A DNA stretch of 13,828 nucleotides from Paramuribaculum sp. Its GTDB lineage: Bacteria; Bacteroidota; Bacteroidia; Bacteroidales; Muribaculaceae. A program made the translations under genes and the position numbers. The stretch is from contig VSPV01000067.1 in assembly GCA_009775605.1 (NCBI GenBank), positions 1 to 13,828 on the forward strand. The letters run 5' to 3'. Every line of letters starts with the position of its first letter. The first letter of the stretch is position 1. Shown here piece by piece: positions 7,263 to 13,693 of this stretch. The notes under the pieces were generated by a model. That model was not told the DNA's origin. It worked only from the letters and a program-made list of their open reading frames with translations, and searched no databases.

Positions 7263-8015
7263 TTACGGCAGTAGGTCGGCTGGGTTGAAGTCATCGAGAT
7301 TGTCGGGAACTACTGTCTCGACTTTCTTCCTAATGACTCTGGGTGTCGCAGATTCGTTGCTTTTCATCGCTATTTCAGCCCTGATACTCATCTTTATGCA
7401 AAGATTTACGCGCCGATCAATATCATCATTGGCTGTAATGCGGTCAAAAAATTCGGTATCCTGCATACCGGAAAGAATTTTACCGGCTTCAGCCTGTTGT
7501 TCAGGAGTCGCATCGGGATTGACAGCGGTGCTGACTGCATTTTCAAGTTCATCAATGGAAACACCGCTTGCACTTGGAGCCGCCGGTTCATCCTCAACGA
7601 CATCACGAATGTCAGTATCAAGAGCCATCTGAGATTCTTCTTCCGACATGGCTGTGAATTTAGGTTTAGATTCAACCGATTCCTGTCCGCCATCTGCAAA
7701 TTCGACATCTTTTAATTTGACGTCTCCAAGCATATTGTTGAGTAGGACAGGTAAAGTCTCTTTAACTGTATCTTCCAGCACTCTTTTCATCTGTGCCTCC
7801 AGAAAATCAATGTCAAAAGAACTTTTGCCTACACCGGCTGAACCTTCGGAACCATCTCCGCTTGTAGTTTTAGCCTCTTCGGAAGGATTATCACTTTCTT
7901 TCGGCTCAGTTGATGATGGTTTCGCTTTCCGTTTATTGTCCAGCACTAAATAGCCAATGACAATGGCGTTGCACAATAGTAGTGCGCCTACGCTAAATAA
8001 CTCTATTCCACTCAT
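7263..8015 (-). CDS. Membrane-anchored TraD-like conjugation protein
   Basis: A 250-residue protein with an N-terminal membrane segment at about 7-25 (FSVGALLLCNAIVIGYLVL), a low-complexity acidic/serine linker (about 30-65), and a mostly helical cytoplasmic part. The linker is followed by a hydrophobic-repeat helix at about 67-97. Residues 133-161 (DTDIRDVV, EDEPAAPSASGVSIDELENA) closely resemble residues 81-107 of the upstream gene product, so the two appear related. The C-terminal region (175-235) looks helical. Position between the DUF3408 proteins and traE, plus the N-terminal anchor, fits TraD (DUF4122) of CTnDOT-like elements; I am not sure enough to give the symbol. The ATG overlaps the previous stop as ATGA (8012-8015). 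Confidence 0.85.
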   Translation of the reverse strand: MSGIELFSVGALLLCNAIVIGYLVLDNKRKAKPSSTEPKESDNPSEEAKTTSGDGSEGSAGVGKSSFDIDFLEAQMKRVLEDTVKETLPVLLNNMLGDVKLKDVEFADGGQESVESKPKFTAMSEEESQMALDTDIRDVVEDEPAAPSASGVSIDELENAVSTAVNPDATPEQQAEAGKILSGMQDTEFFDRITANDDIDRRVNLCIKMSIRAEIAMKSNESATPRVIRKKVETVVPDNLDDFNPADLLP

Positions 8016-8596
8016 AGGCTATTGGCGTTTTTGTACCTTGAATCAAGGATTGTGTTGACACTGGCGGAGTTGCGGACAAAGTGCTCGGTAAGAAGATTAT
8101 CGAGGAAGCCTGTGATGGTATTGCATCCACACTCCGCTGCACTAAGCAGGAATGAAATCTTGCGATGATAATCGGCACGGATATAGACTTGTTTCCCATT
8201 GGAAGCCTTGAACAGGTTAACCGGATCATGAAGATATGTGATACGGTATTCACTCTCGTCAGGGATATTTCTGAGGGCTGCTTCAAGTTCTGCGATGCTT
8301 ATACCGCTTGCAATAGGCTCAGGCTCATCCGCAAAGGATACATCATTGATGTCAACTTCGCTGACAGGTGTTACTTCCGGTATTAACTGGATGGATGGTT
8401 GAGAGCTGACTTTAAGATTGGTTATTATCTCATTCAACTCCTTGACTTCCTTTTTAACCTGATTGACAACCTCTTGTAACTCAGGCGGTGTGTCGCAGTC
8501 GTTTTTCGATGCACACCTATTTCTCTTTAGAAAGAAAAAGAGGAATACATTTGCGATTACGACTGCAACCAATAGAATATAAGGCACAGCGGTCAT
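8012..8596 (-). CDS. Membrane-anchored protein with a DUF3408-like C-terminal domain
   Basis: A 194-residue protein. Residues 5-23 (PYILLVAVVIANVFLFFFL) form an N-terminal membrane anchor followed by KRNR, placing the rest in the cytoplasm. A coiled-coil-prone stretch covers about 37-62 (LQEVVNQVKKEVKELNEII). Residues 81-107 share the motif EP-x-ASG(I/V)SI-x-ELE with the next gene product. Residues 135-190 (KQVYIRADYHRKISFLL, then FLDNLLTEHF) align by eye with the C-terminal halves of TraB and TraC: a short strand, helix, turn, helix pattern with a conserved hydrophobic-H-hydrophobic end. I read it as a third DUF3408-type domain tethered to the membrane. Starts and ends are both ATGA overlaps. 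Confidence 0.85.
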   Translation of the reverse strand: MTAVPYILLVAVVIANVFLFFFLKRNRCASKNDCDTPPELQEVVNQVKKEVKELNEIITNLKVSSQPSIQLIPEVTPVSEVDINDVSFADEPEPIASGISIAELEAALRNIPDESEYRITYLHDPVNLFKASNGKQVYIRADYHRKISFLLSAAECGCNTITGFLDNLLTEHFVRNSASVNTILDSRYKNANSL

Positions 8597-8907
8597 AGCG
8601 TCACGGTCTTAGAGCCTCGGTCTGTCAGCTCGTTGATGACATCCCTGTTGGCTACGAGGTGGGAGATTATGATATTTGTCACGTATGCCCCTATTGTCAG
8701 GTCACGATTGTCGAATAACGCTACCGTCTTGGCAAGTTTGTTGACAAGTTCGCGAGGGACGAAGATACCCTTGCGGGCTCCTACTGTGTAGGGAGCGAGG
8801 AACTCTTCTCGATAGGACTCAAGTTCTTCCTCTTTGGGGAAGTCGGTCTCGACTTCATCGGTTGCCTTGGCACAAGGCCGAAGGTCGCAGTATCTGGGAT
8901 TACTCAT
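8593..8907 (-). CDS. traC: TraC-like DUF3408 conjugation protein
   Basis: A 104-residue soluble protein. The N-terminal 40 residues are acidic and probably flexible; residues 45-98 hold the domain, GIFVPRELVNKLAKTVALF followed by LTIGAYVTNIIISHL. This strand-helix-helix layout resembles ribbon-helix-helix DNA-binding folds, as proposed for DUF3408. Position directly after a second DUF3408 gene matches traC of CTnDOT-type elements. A role in regulation or in partner binding to the ParA-type TraA is plausible but inferred. The stop overlaps the next start as ATGA (8593-8596); 12 bases separate it from traB. Confidence 0.8.
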   Translation of the reverse strand: MSNPRYCDLRPCAKATDEVETDFPKEEELESYREEFLAPYTVGARKGIFVPRELVNKLAKTVALFDNRDLTIGAYVTNIIISHLVANRDVINELTDRGSKTVTL

Positions 8908-8919
8908 ACATTTTAGATT

Positions 8920-9336
8920 TTAGAATTGCTTACTTTTTTGATACAGGCTATTCAGGATTGGCTCTACATCCTTAAAGTGCTGGGCAAGCACATTGTGGAC
9001 GTACTGGGCTATTGAAAGGTCCTCGTTGAACAAAGCCTGAATTTTTAGAATCTTGTGGCGGAACTCATTTACAACCATCACCTGACGGCCCTTCTTGTTG
9101 AAGGCGTCTATGGGGCAGGTCTCTACAAAAGTCTTCAGATATTCATCTTCCTCTTTTGTTCGGTCGGGTGTGACCGGGATTCTCGTGAGTTCCTCTCTCG
9201 TCTCGGCTGTAGGCGGTGACTCGGTGGCAGGATCCTTCTTCGCTTTGCGATATGTCGGCATTGCGTCCTGATATACATCAAGAAAATCCTGTGCGTCCTG
9301 ATTGTCGAAGCCTGTTGAAATATCTTTCTTCGGCAT
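8920..9336 (-). CDS. traB: TraB-like DUF3408 conjugation protein
   Basis: A 138-residue soluble protein. Residues 1-60 are charged and low in hydrophobic residues, likely disordered (includes ATESPPTAETREELTRIP). Residues 64-133 form the DUF3408 domain, with GRQVMVVNEFRHKILKIQAL and LSIAQYVHNVLAQHF. The domain resembles that of the next gene, so traB and traC are likely duplicates. It starts four bases after the traA stop. ParA-type ATPases often have a small DNA-binding partner encoded next door, and TraB is the obvious candidate here (inference). Confidence 0.85.
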   Translation of the reverse strand: MPKKDISTGFDNQDAQDFLDVYQDAMPTYRKAKKDPATESPPTAETREELTRIPVTPDRTKEEDEYLKTFVETCPIDAFNKKGRQVMVVNEFRHKILKIQALFNEDLSIAQYVHNVLAQHFKDVEPILNSLYQKSKQF

Positions 9337-9340
9337 GGCT

Positions 9341-10099
9341 TCATACGTTTATGATTTTGCGTATTTCTGCCACAAGTTCAGGAAGATTACTGCCTTTAAG
9401 CAGCCTCTTGTCTGGAGGCAGCATTGTGGAACGGAATATCCCGGCTTTGCCTACGGTAGCACCATCCTTGAAAAACCGAGAGCTATTGCTGAGAACAGTG
9501 TCAAGGGAGTGGAGTCCGAGTTCTTCAAGATAGTTGTCGATGATGTCGCAAAGCCTTGTCTTGGCTTTGGCCGGGACTCTGTTCCAGACGAGATTGATGT
9601 CTTTGATTTTTGCTTTGCCTGTTGTAATCATACTGTTCACAACATGGTTGGCAAAGCGAATGGAACTTTTCATGTCTGCGGTGTCGGTCGTGATGGGAAC
9701 AAACAGATAGTCCATGACAGACAGTAGCTTGATAATGTCGAGATCGTTCACAGTACCTGTGATGTCGAAGAACACAACCTGAGGGGTGGCACCCTCTTCA
9801 AGTCGGTCAACGGCAACCTTGGCGGCATCGGCGGGATTGGAGAGAATTATCTCATAGGCTTTTTTGTTGAACCTCTTGTAGAAATTCTGCATGACCTTTT
9901 TGAGATATGGATTTTCTCCGGTGACGGCGAGGTCATTTTCCCGGTAATCCTTCTGTGAGTGCTGCCTGTCATCGCAGTCTATCACCATCACATCTACGCC
10001 CTCCAGATAGTAGAGGTAGCTCGCCGTAAGCGCAGTGAGGGTTGACTTGCCCGCGCCTCCCTTCTGGGTGGCAAAGGCAACGAAAACTGGTTCGCTCAT
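9341..10099 (-). CDS. traA: TraA, ParA-family ATPase
   Basis: A 252-residue soluble ATPase of the ParA/MinD/Soj group. The deviant Walker A motif KGGAGKST lies at residues 13-20 after the usual strand VFVAFATQ. Residues VMVIDCDDRQHSQKDY (about 37-52) form the Walker A' region with its catalytic aspartate, and VVFFDITGTVND (about 107-118) is the Walker B equivalent. Later FVPITTD and NLVWNRVP are standard ParA elements. No N-terminal DNA-binding domain is present, as in small type Ib ParA proteins. It is the first gene of the leftward tra operon and faces mobA across 927 non-coding bases. It may position the element or the mating machine, or regulate transfer; the exact role is not shown by sequence. 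Confidence 0.93.
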   Translation of the reverse strand: MSEPVFVAFATQKGGAGKSTLTALTASYLYYLEGVDVMVIDCDDRQHSQKDYRENDLAVTGENPYLKKVMQNFYKRFNKKAYEIILSNPADAAKVAVDRLEEGATPQVVFFDITGTVNDLDIIKLLSVMDYLFVPITTDTADMKSSIRFANHVVNSMITTGKAKIKDINLVWNRVPAKAKTRLCDIIDNYLEELGLHSLDTVLSNSSRFFKDGATVGKAGIFRSTMLPPDKRLLKGSNLPELVAEIRKIINV

Positions 10100-10575
10100 A
10101 ATTTACGCGATTTAGAAGTTAATAAATAAGGATACTTGGGGTGGAGCAATTTCTCCATTGGGCTCGCCCGGCTTGATAGCCATGTCCGGGTCGATGGCAC
10201 ATTCACTGACCTGTGTGACCGGTCTTGTTATAATATGGTCAGCGGTGCATTTAATTTAGTTATCAGCAATGATGTCAGTCATTCTTGGTGTTGCGTGCAG
10301 GAGTGTGTTGTCACTCAATCATCAATTAACACTATCACACACAAAGTAACAAACTCACTTTGTCACGCATACACACCTGCAATCAGGTGATGCCAAGCAT
10401 GAAAGAGTTACAATGCCTCTTTACAGTCGCTCATGGCAATGAATGAAACCTATAATGACTCAATTACTGACGGAAATCATGTTCCTGTGGTCATCGGTTC
10501 AGTGGCATTGTCATTTGAGCCTCTGTGCAAGTTAAACGATGAATGATTATAAATAGTTTTCTGAAAATCAGGCAC

Positions 10576-10613
10576 TTCCCCAATATGTCCCACACGTTCC
10601 CCAATATGTCCCA
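10576..10613 (+). repeat. Two 17-bp direct repeats with 21-bp period, next to an A/T tract
   Basis: TTCCCCAATATGTCCCA occurs twice without a mismatch, at 10576-10592 and 10597-10613. The 21-base period equals two helical turns, so both copies face the same side of the DNA. Seven T, one C and nine A follow directly (10616-10632), a self-complementary tract likely to bend. This arrangement is typical of iteron-like protein-binding sites. Candidate binders from the window are TraA/TraB/TraC or MobA, but nothing in the sequence selects among them. Confidence 0.85.
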
Positions 10614-10748
10614 ACTTTTTTTCAAAAAAAAACAATCAGGGGTAGCAACGTTGTTATTATGGCAAAGCCTGAGGCTCCGAAATCGAGGTATTTTCTCATC
10701 GGACAAGGCTTATCGGAAGACTCCTTTATATAATAATTCGGCATAGAC

Positions 10749-10756
10749 CGGCGCCG
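10749..10756. repeat. Perfect palindrome CGGCGCCG
   Basis: An 8-base GC-only perfect palindrome in an otherwise AT-rich stretch of the traA-mobA region, 119 bases after the direct repeats end in the A tract. It could be a protein-binding or structural site, or chance. Confidence 0.4.
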
Positions 10757-10852
10757 ATTATTCCCTGTTGTCACTGAAATCACATCCTTTTTACCTGTTT
10801 TCAGTGATACTCCCGTGGTCAGTTTCCGAATCTACTTTTTCTTTAAGGTGGG

Positions 10853-10868
10853 ATGTTCACATGAACAT
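10853..10868. promoter_or_regulatory. Operator-like inverted repeat ATGTTCA-CA-TGAACAT
   Basis: Seven bases on each side are perfectly complementary around a two-base centre, giving a 16-bp dyad typical of a dimeric DNA-binding protein site. It lies 158 bases upstream of the mobA start and 15 bases before the large inverted repeat at 10884, so it could be an operator for the mob genes or part of the origin of transfer. Confidence 0.6.
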
Positions 10869-10879
10869 AGCAAGGTATG

Positions 10880-10984
10880 TTTCCTGCTGCATGAAATGCG
10901 ATTTGCAGCAGAAAACCCTTGCCATGTGCATGGAGCCTGCGATTACTCCAAAGTCGTAATCGCCAAAAGAAACCTGCGGTGCAG
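10880..10984 (+). other. oriT: Candidate origin of transfer (oriT): cluster of inverted repeats upstream of mobA
   Basis: Four inverted repeats follow one another in 105 bases. CTGCTGCA/TGCAGCAG (10884-10891 with 10904-10911, 12-base loop) is extended by TTT/AAA at 10880-10882 and 10913-10915. CCATG-TG-CATGG lies at 10922-10933. GCGATTAC/GTAATCGC (10939-10946 with 10956-10963, 9-base loop) follows. CTGC-GGT-GCAG lies at 10974-10984. Origins of transfer of mobilizable elements are usually next to the relaxase genes and contain such hairpins beside the nick site; mobA and mobB start 43 and 447 bases further on. The nick position cannot be read from the sequence. Inference from structure and context. 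Confidence 0.55.
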
Positions 10985-11026
10985 TTATACACCAATTTTC
11001 AAAAAACCACTTAATCCCCGTTTTTT

Positions 11027-11452
11027 ATGAAACAGAATTTTAAGAAAGCCGGGCGTCATCCCAAGATTGACCCCACGGCCTTCCGATGTTCGGTCAACTT
11101 CACGGCATCGGAACAAGCAATGTTGCAGACAATGCATGAGAAGTCTGGAGTTGAATCTCTATCTGCTTTTATCAAAATGCAGATATTCGGTAAGCCATTC
11201 AAGGTGTTCGTCGTCGATGAAAACTCCCGAATATTCATCGACAAGCTGTCGGCTCTTAACGCCCACTACCGGACTATCTCTATCAACTATGACCTGTTGT
11301 TGAAGACTCTCCGAGAGAATTTCACCGAAAAGAAAGCGATGAGAGTCCTCTCAAAACTGGAGCAGCAGACAATTGAACTTGTAAAAGTCAACCGCGAGAT
11401 TGTCGCACTCGCCAAAGATTTTGACGAGCGATGGTTGCAAAAATCTCAGTAG
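11027..11452 (+). CDS. mobA: MobA, relaxosome accessory protein (ribbon-helix-helix-like)
   Basis: A 141-residue basic protein. After a lysine/arginine-rich start (KKAGRHPKIDP), residues 18-55 (AFRCSVNFTASEQAML and SLSAFIKMQIFGKP) have the short strand plus two helices expected of a ribbon-helix-helix DNA-binding domain, as in MobC/TraY-type accessory proteins. The second half (about 70-135) is helical with coiled-coil character (LSKLEQQTIELVKVNREIV). In Bacteroidales conjugative elements this gene precedes the relaxase and is called mobA; it should bind oriT and help the relaxase. Its end overlaps mobB by 22 bp. The nearby inverted repeats upstream are its likely target (inference). Confidence 0.88.
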   Translation: MKQNFKKAGRHPKIDPTAFRCSVNFTASEQAMLQTMHEKSGVESLSAFIKMQIFGKPFKVFVVDENSRIFIDKLSALNAHYRTISINYDLLLKTLRENFTEKKAMRVLSKLEQQTIELVKVNREIVALAKDFDERWLQKSQ

Positions 11453-12756
11453 GCAGTTCTCTTTACGGTGCGATAGTCTATAACGGCGAAAAAATAAACA
11501 AGGAGAAAGGTCGTGTTCTCGACACCAATAAAATCTTCAATGACGGTTCCGGCAATGTCAATATACACCGGGCCTTTGAGGATTTCAAAAGGTGGATGCC
11601 CCAGTCAACGAGGGCAGAGAAGACAATGATGCACATATCCCTCAACCCACATCCCGATGACGTGCTGACCGAGGGGCAGTATGCCCAGATAGCACATGAA
11701 TATATGGAGAAGATGGGGTTCGGGGATATGCCGTACATTATTGTGAAGCACGAGGACATTGATCGACACCATATCCACATCGTTGCACTCAGGGTAAGAC
11801 CTGACGGTTCGGTTATCTCGGATAAAAACAACTTCTACAGGAGCAAGGACATCTGCCGTGAGCTTGAAAAGAAGTACGGACTTCATCCCGCCGAGCGTCA
11901 GAAGATCACCCCGGATATGCCGATAAAGAAGGTTGACCCGACAGGCGACATCAAGCGACAGGTCGCCAACACGGTCAAGATGGTGGGTATGCGCTACAAG
12001 TTCCAGACTCTTGGAGAGTTCAATGCCATTCTCGGGCTGTATAACGTGAAGTGTGAGCAGACCGATGGACGTGTCAACGGAAGGGAGTATCACGGTCTGG
12101 TATATTTCGCTACCGATGATAACGGCAATGTGATTGCCTCCCCGTTCAAAGCTTCACGTCTTGGTAAGTTCGCCAGCCGTACCGCCATTGACAGCCGGTT
12201 TGAGAGAGCGGCGGACAAGATTGATGTTGGACCAACGAAAAGAACAGTTGCAGAAGTCATGGCACAATCATCAGGCAAAGATGATTTCATTGCCGGACTC
12301 AAAGAGAAGAACATCGACCTTGTTCTACGCTACACCGAAGACGGACGTATCTATGGAGCGACCTATATCGACCACAATACAAAGACCGTCCTCAACGGCT
12401 CCAGACTCGGTAAGGATTTCTCTGCAAACGCTCTCTACAAGTGGTTCAACAACCCGTCGGAGAAGCCGGTTATACCCATCCATCAGCCGCAGCCTGACAA
12501 TTCAAGCAGCCAGACAACCGGAGGCAACTCACAGCAGAACGGTCAGCAGGGTCAGACTCAGGGACAATCGCAAGGTCAGTCCCAGCACGGCAACGCTCCG
12601 CAAACTCACAATCAAGGCAATGACTTTGACAACGCACCGACTCTTCCCGGTCTCGACCTGTTCCAAGTTGGTCCCGGTTATGACCCCGAGGAAGAGGCTT
12701 TCATCAGAGCCATGCGGCGTAGAAAGAAAAAGAAACGCCGTGGACCGAGTTTATAA
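11431..12756 (+). CDS. mobB: MobB relaxase (MOBP-type mobilization nuclease)
   Basis: A 441-residue relaxase that should nick oriT and lead the strand into the recipient. The N-terminal nuclease domain (about 1-160) shows GSSLYGAIVYNGEK, whose tyrosines Y12 and Y17 are candidates for the nucleophile, then MHISLNPHPDD and the metal-binding histidine motif KHEDIDRHHIHIVALRV with H107, H113/H114 and H116. The middle (about 200-340) is well structured. Residues about 350-410 are a glutamine/glycine/serine-rich linker (GQQGQTQGQSQGQSQHG), and the protein ends in a very basic tail (RRRKKKKRRGPSL). The start inside the end of mobA (22-bp overlap) suggests coupled translation in another frame. The gene appears intact; 25 bases separate it from mobC. 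Confidence 0.94.
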   Translation: MVAKISVGSSLYGAIVYNGEKINKEKGRVLDTNKIFNDGSGNVNIHRAFEDFKRWMPQSTRAEKTMMHISLNPHPDDVLTEGQYAQIAHEYMEKMGFGDMPYIIVKHEDIDRHHIHIVALRVRPDGSVISDKNNFYRSKDICRELEKKYGLHPAERQKITPDMPIKKVDPTGDIKRQVANTVKMVGMRYKFQTLGEFNAILGLYNVKCEQTDGRVNGREYHGLVYFATDDNGNVIASPFKASRLGKFASRTAIDSRFERAADKIDVGPTKRTVAEVMAQSSGKDDFIAGLKEKNIDLVLRYTEDGRIYGATYIDHNTKTVLNGSRLGKDFSANALYKWFNNPSEKPVIPIHQPQPDNSSSQTTGGNSQQNGQQGQTQGQSQGQSQHGNAPQTHNQGNDFDNAPTLPGLDLFQVGPGYDPEEEAFIRAMRRRKKKKRRGPSL

Positions 12757-12781
12757 TAACCCCTTAAAATTTTTATAGAAT

Positions 12782-13693
12782 ATGAGTCAACAGGAAGATG
12801 ACCTCAGATCATTGGCTAAAATCATGGATATGCTCCGTGGTGTCAGCCTGATTCTGGTGGTCGCTAATATCTATTGGTTCTGCCAGTCGCTTATAGGCGG
12901 CTGGCGGTTCCACGCCGAGACCATGAAGGTGCTCGGCAATCTCAACGAGGCGGGAGGACTATTCAACAATCCTTGGAACGCCAAATGGTGGGCATTATTA
13001 CTGCTTGCCCTGTCATGTTTCGGCACCAAAGGTGTCAAGAACGAGAAAATCAAATGGAGGCAGATATGGATTATCCTCAGTGTTGGAGCGACATTGTTCT
13101 TCCTCAACTGGTGGATGGTATCACTCGGATGGACTGTCATTTACATTCTCACAACTGTAGCAGGCTTTGTCTGCCTATTGTTGGGAGGTGTATGGATGAG
13201 CCGACTGCTGAAAAATAACATGATGGACGACCGCTTCAACGAGGAAAACGAGTCGTTCATGCAGGAGACCAGACTTCTCGACAATGAGTATTCGGTCAAT
13301 CTGCCCACTCGGTTCTACTACAAAAAGAAGTGGAACAATGGCTGGATAAATGTCGTGAATCCGTTTCGTGCCTCGATCGTGCTTGGCACTCCCGGCTCCG
13401 GCAAGTCTTTCGCCGTGGTCAATAATTTCATTAAACAGCAGATAGAGAAGGGCTTTGGACTCTATGTGTATGACTACAAATTTCCGGATTTGTCGCTTAT
13501 TGCCTACAACCACATGAAGACCCATGAGGACGGCTATGGCAAGGTCAAGCCGGAGTTCTACGTTATCAACTTCGACGACCCTGAACACTCGCACCGGTGC
13601 AACCCTATACACCCGGCTTTCATGACGGATATTGCTGATGCCTATGAATCTGCATATACCATTATGATGAACCTTAACCGCACGTGGGTGTGA
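12782..13693 (+). CDS. mobC: MobC coupling protein (VirD4/TraG-type), interrupted after codon 302
   Basis: The reading frame gives 303 residues against roughly 650-700 for full-length Bacteroidetes coupling proteins. The N-terminus has about four membrane segments (around 20-40, 68-81, 94-113 and 116-138), then a cytoplasmic ATPase domain starting with Walker A, GTPGSGKS, at 202-209, followed by LYVYDYKFPDL and FDDPEHSHRCNPIHP. The Walker B part and everything after it is missing. Family-like sequence stops at NLNRTW (codon 302, ending at 13687); the next bases GTG TGA give one valine and a stop. Homologues continue with a hydrophobic residue and a QKQGD-like stretch. The break coincides with the start of a structured element that looks like a group II intron, so the gene may be split but functional after splicing. 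Confidence 0.9.
   Translation: MSQQEDDLRSLAKIMDMLRGVSLILVVANIYWFCQSLIGGWRFHAETMKVLGNLNEAGGLFNNPWNAKWWALLLLALSCFGTKGVKNEKIKWRQIWIILSVGATLFFLNWWMVSLGWTVIYILTTVAGFVCLLLGGVWMSRLLKNNMMDDRFNEENESFMQETRLLDNEYSVNLPTRFYYKKKWNNGWINVVNPFRASIVLGTPGSGKSFAVVNNFIKQQIEKGFGLYVYDYKFPDLSLIAYNHMKTHEDGYGKVKPEFYVINFDDPEHSHRCNPIHPAFMTDIADAYESAYTIMMNLNRTWV

Larger units (their letters stand above)
10100..11026 (+). other. Divergent non-coding region between traA and mobA (regulation and probable oriT)
   Basis: These 927 bases have no convincing coding sequence: the short frames on both strands have no recognisable protein features and run through repeats. The left part (10100-10560) contains scattered short inverted repeats, including GACCGGTC (10217-10224), CTGACC/GGTCAG (10206-10211 with 10237-10242) and ACAAAGT/ACTTTGT (10341-10347 with 10357-10363). 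The middle holds the direct repeats described at 10576. The right part is the inverted-repeat cluster near mobA. The leftward tra promoter and the rightward mob promoter must both lie here, but I could not find a clean Bacteroidetes TAnnTTTG box for either. Confidence 0.7.

Noticed and set aside
7150..7270. Hairpins before traE as intrinsic terminators
   Set aside because: None is followed by a T run on the transcribed strand, and traE-traF-traG need read-through in one operon.
10226..10236. TATAAT-like box (GTTATAATATG) as a promoter
   Set aside because: Bacteroidetes primary promoters use a TAnnTTTG -7 box, not TATAAT, and no matching upstream element is seen.
10136..10390. 84-codon rightward frame in the non-coding region
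   Set aside because: Composition is unlike the real genes, no domain or operon context, and it runs through the short inverted repeats upstream of traA.
10491..10746. Overlapping short frames on both strands (71 codons leftward at 10491-10706, 67 codons rightward at 10543-10746)
   Set aside because: They arise from the 17-bp direct repeats and A/T tract, whose exact repetition at base level suggests binding sites rather than coding; no recognisable protein features.
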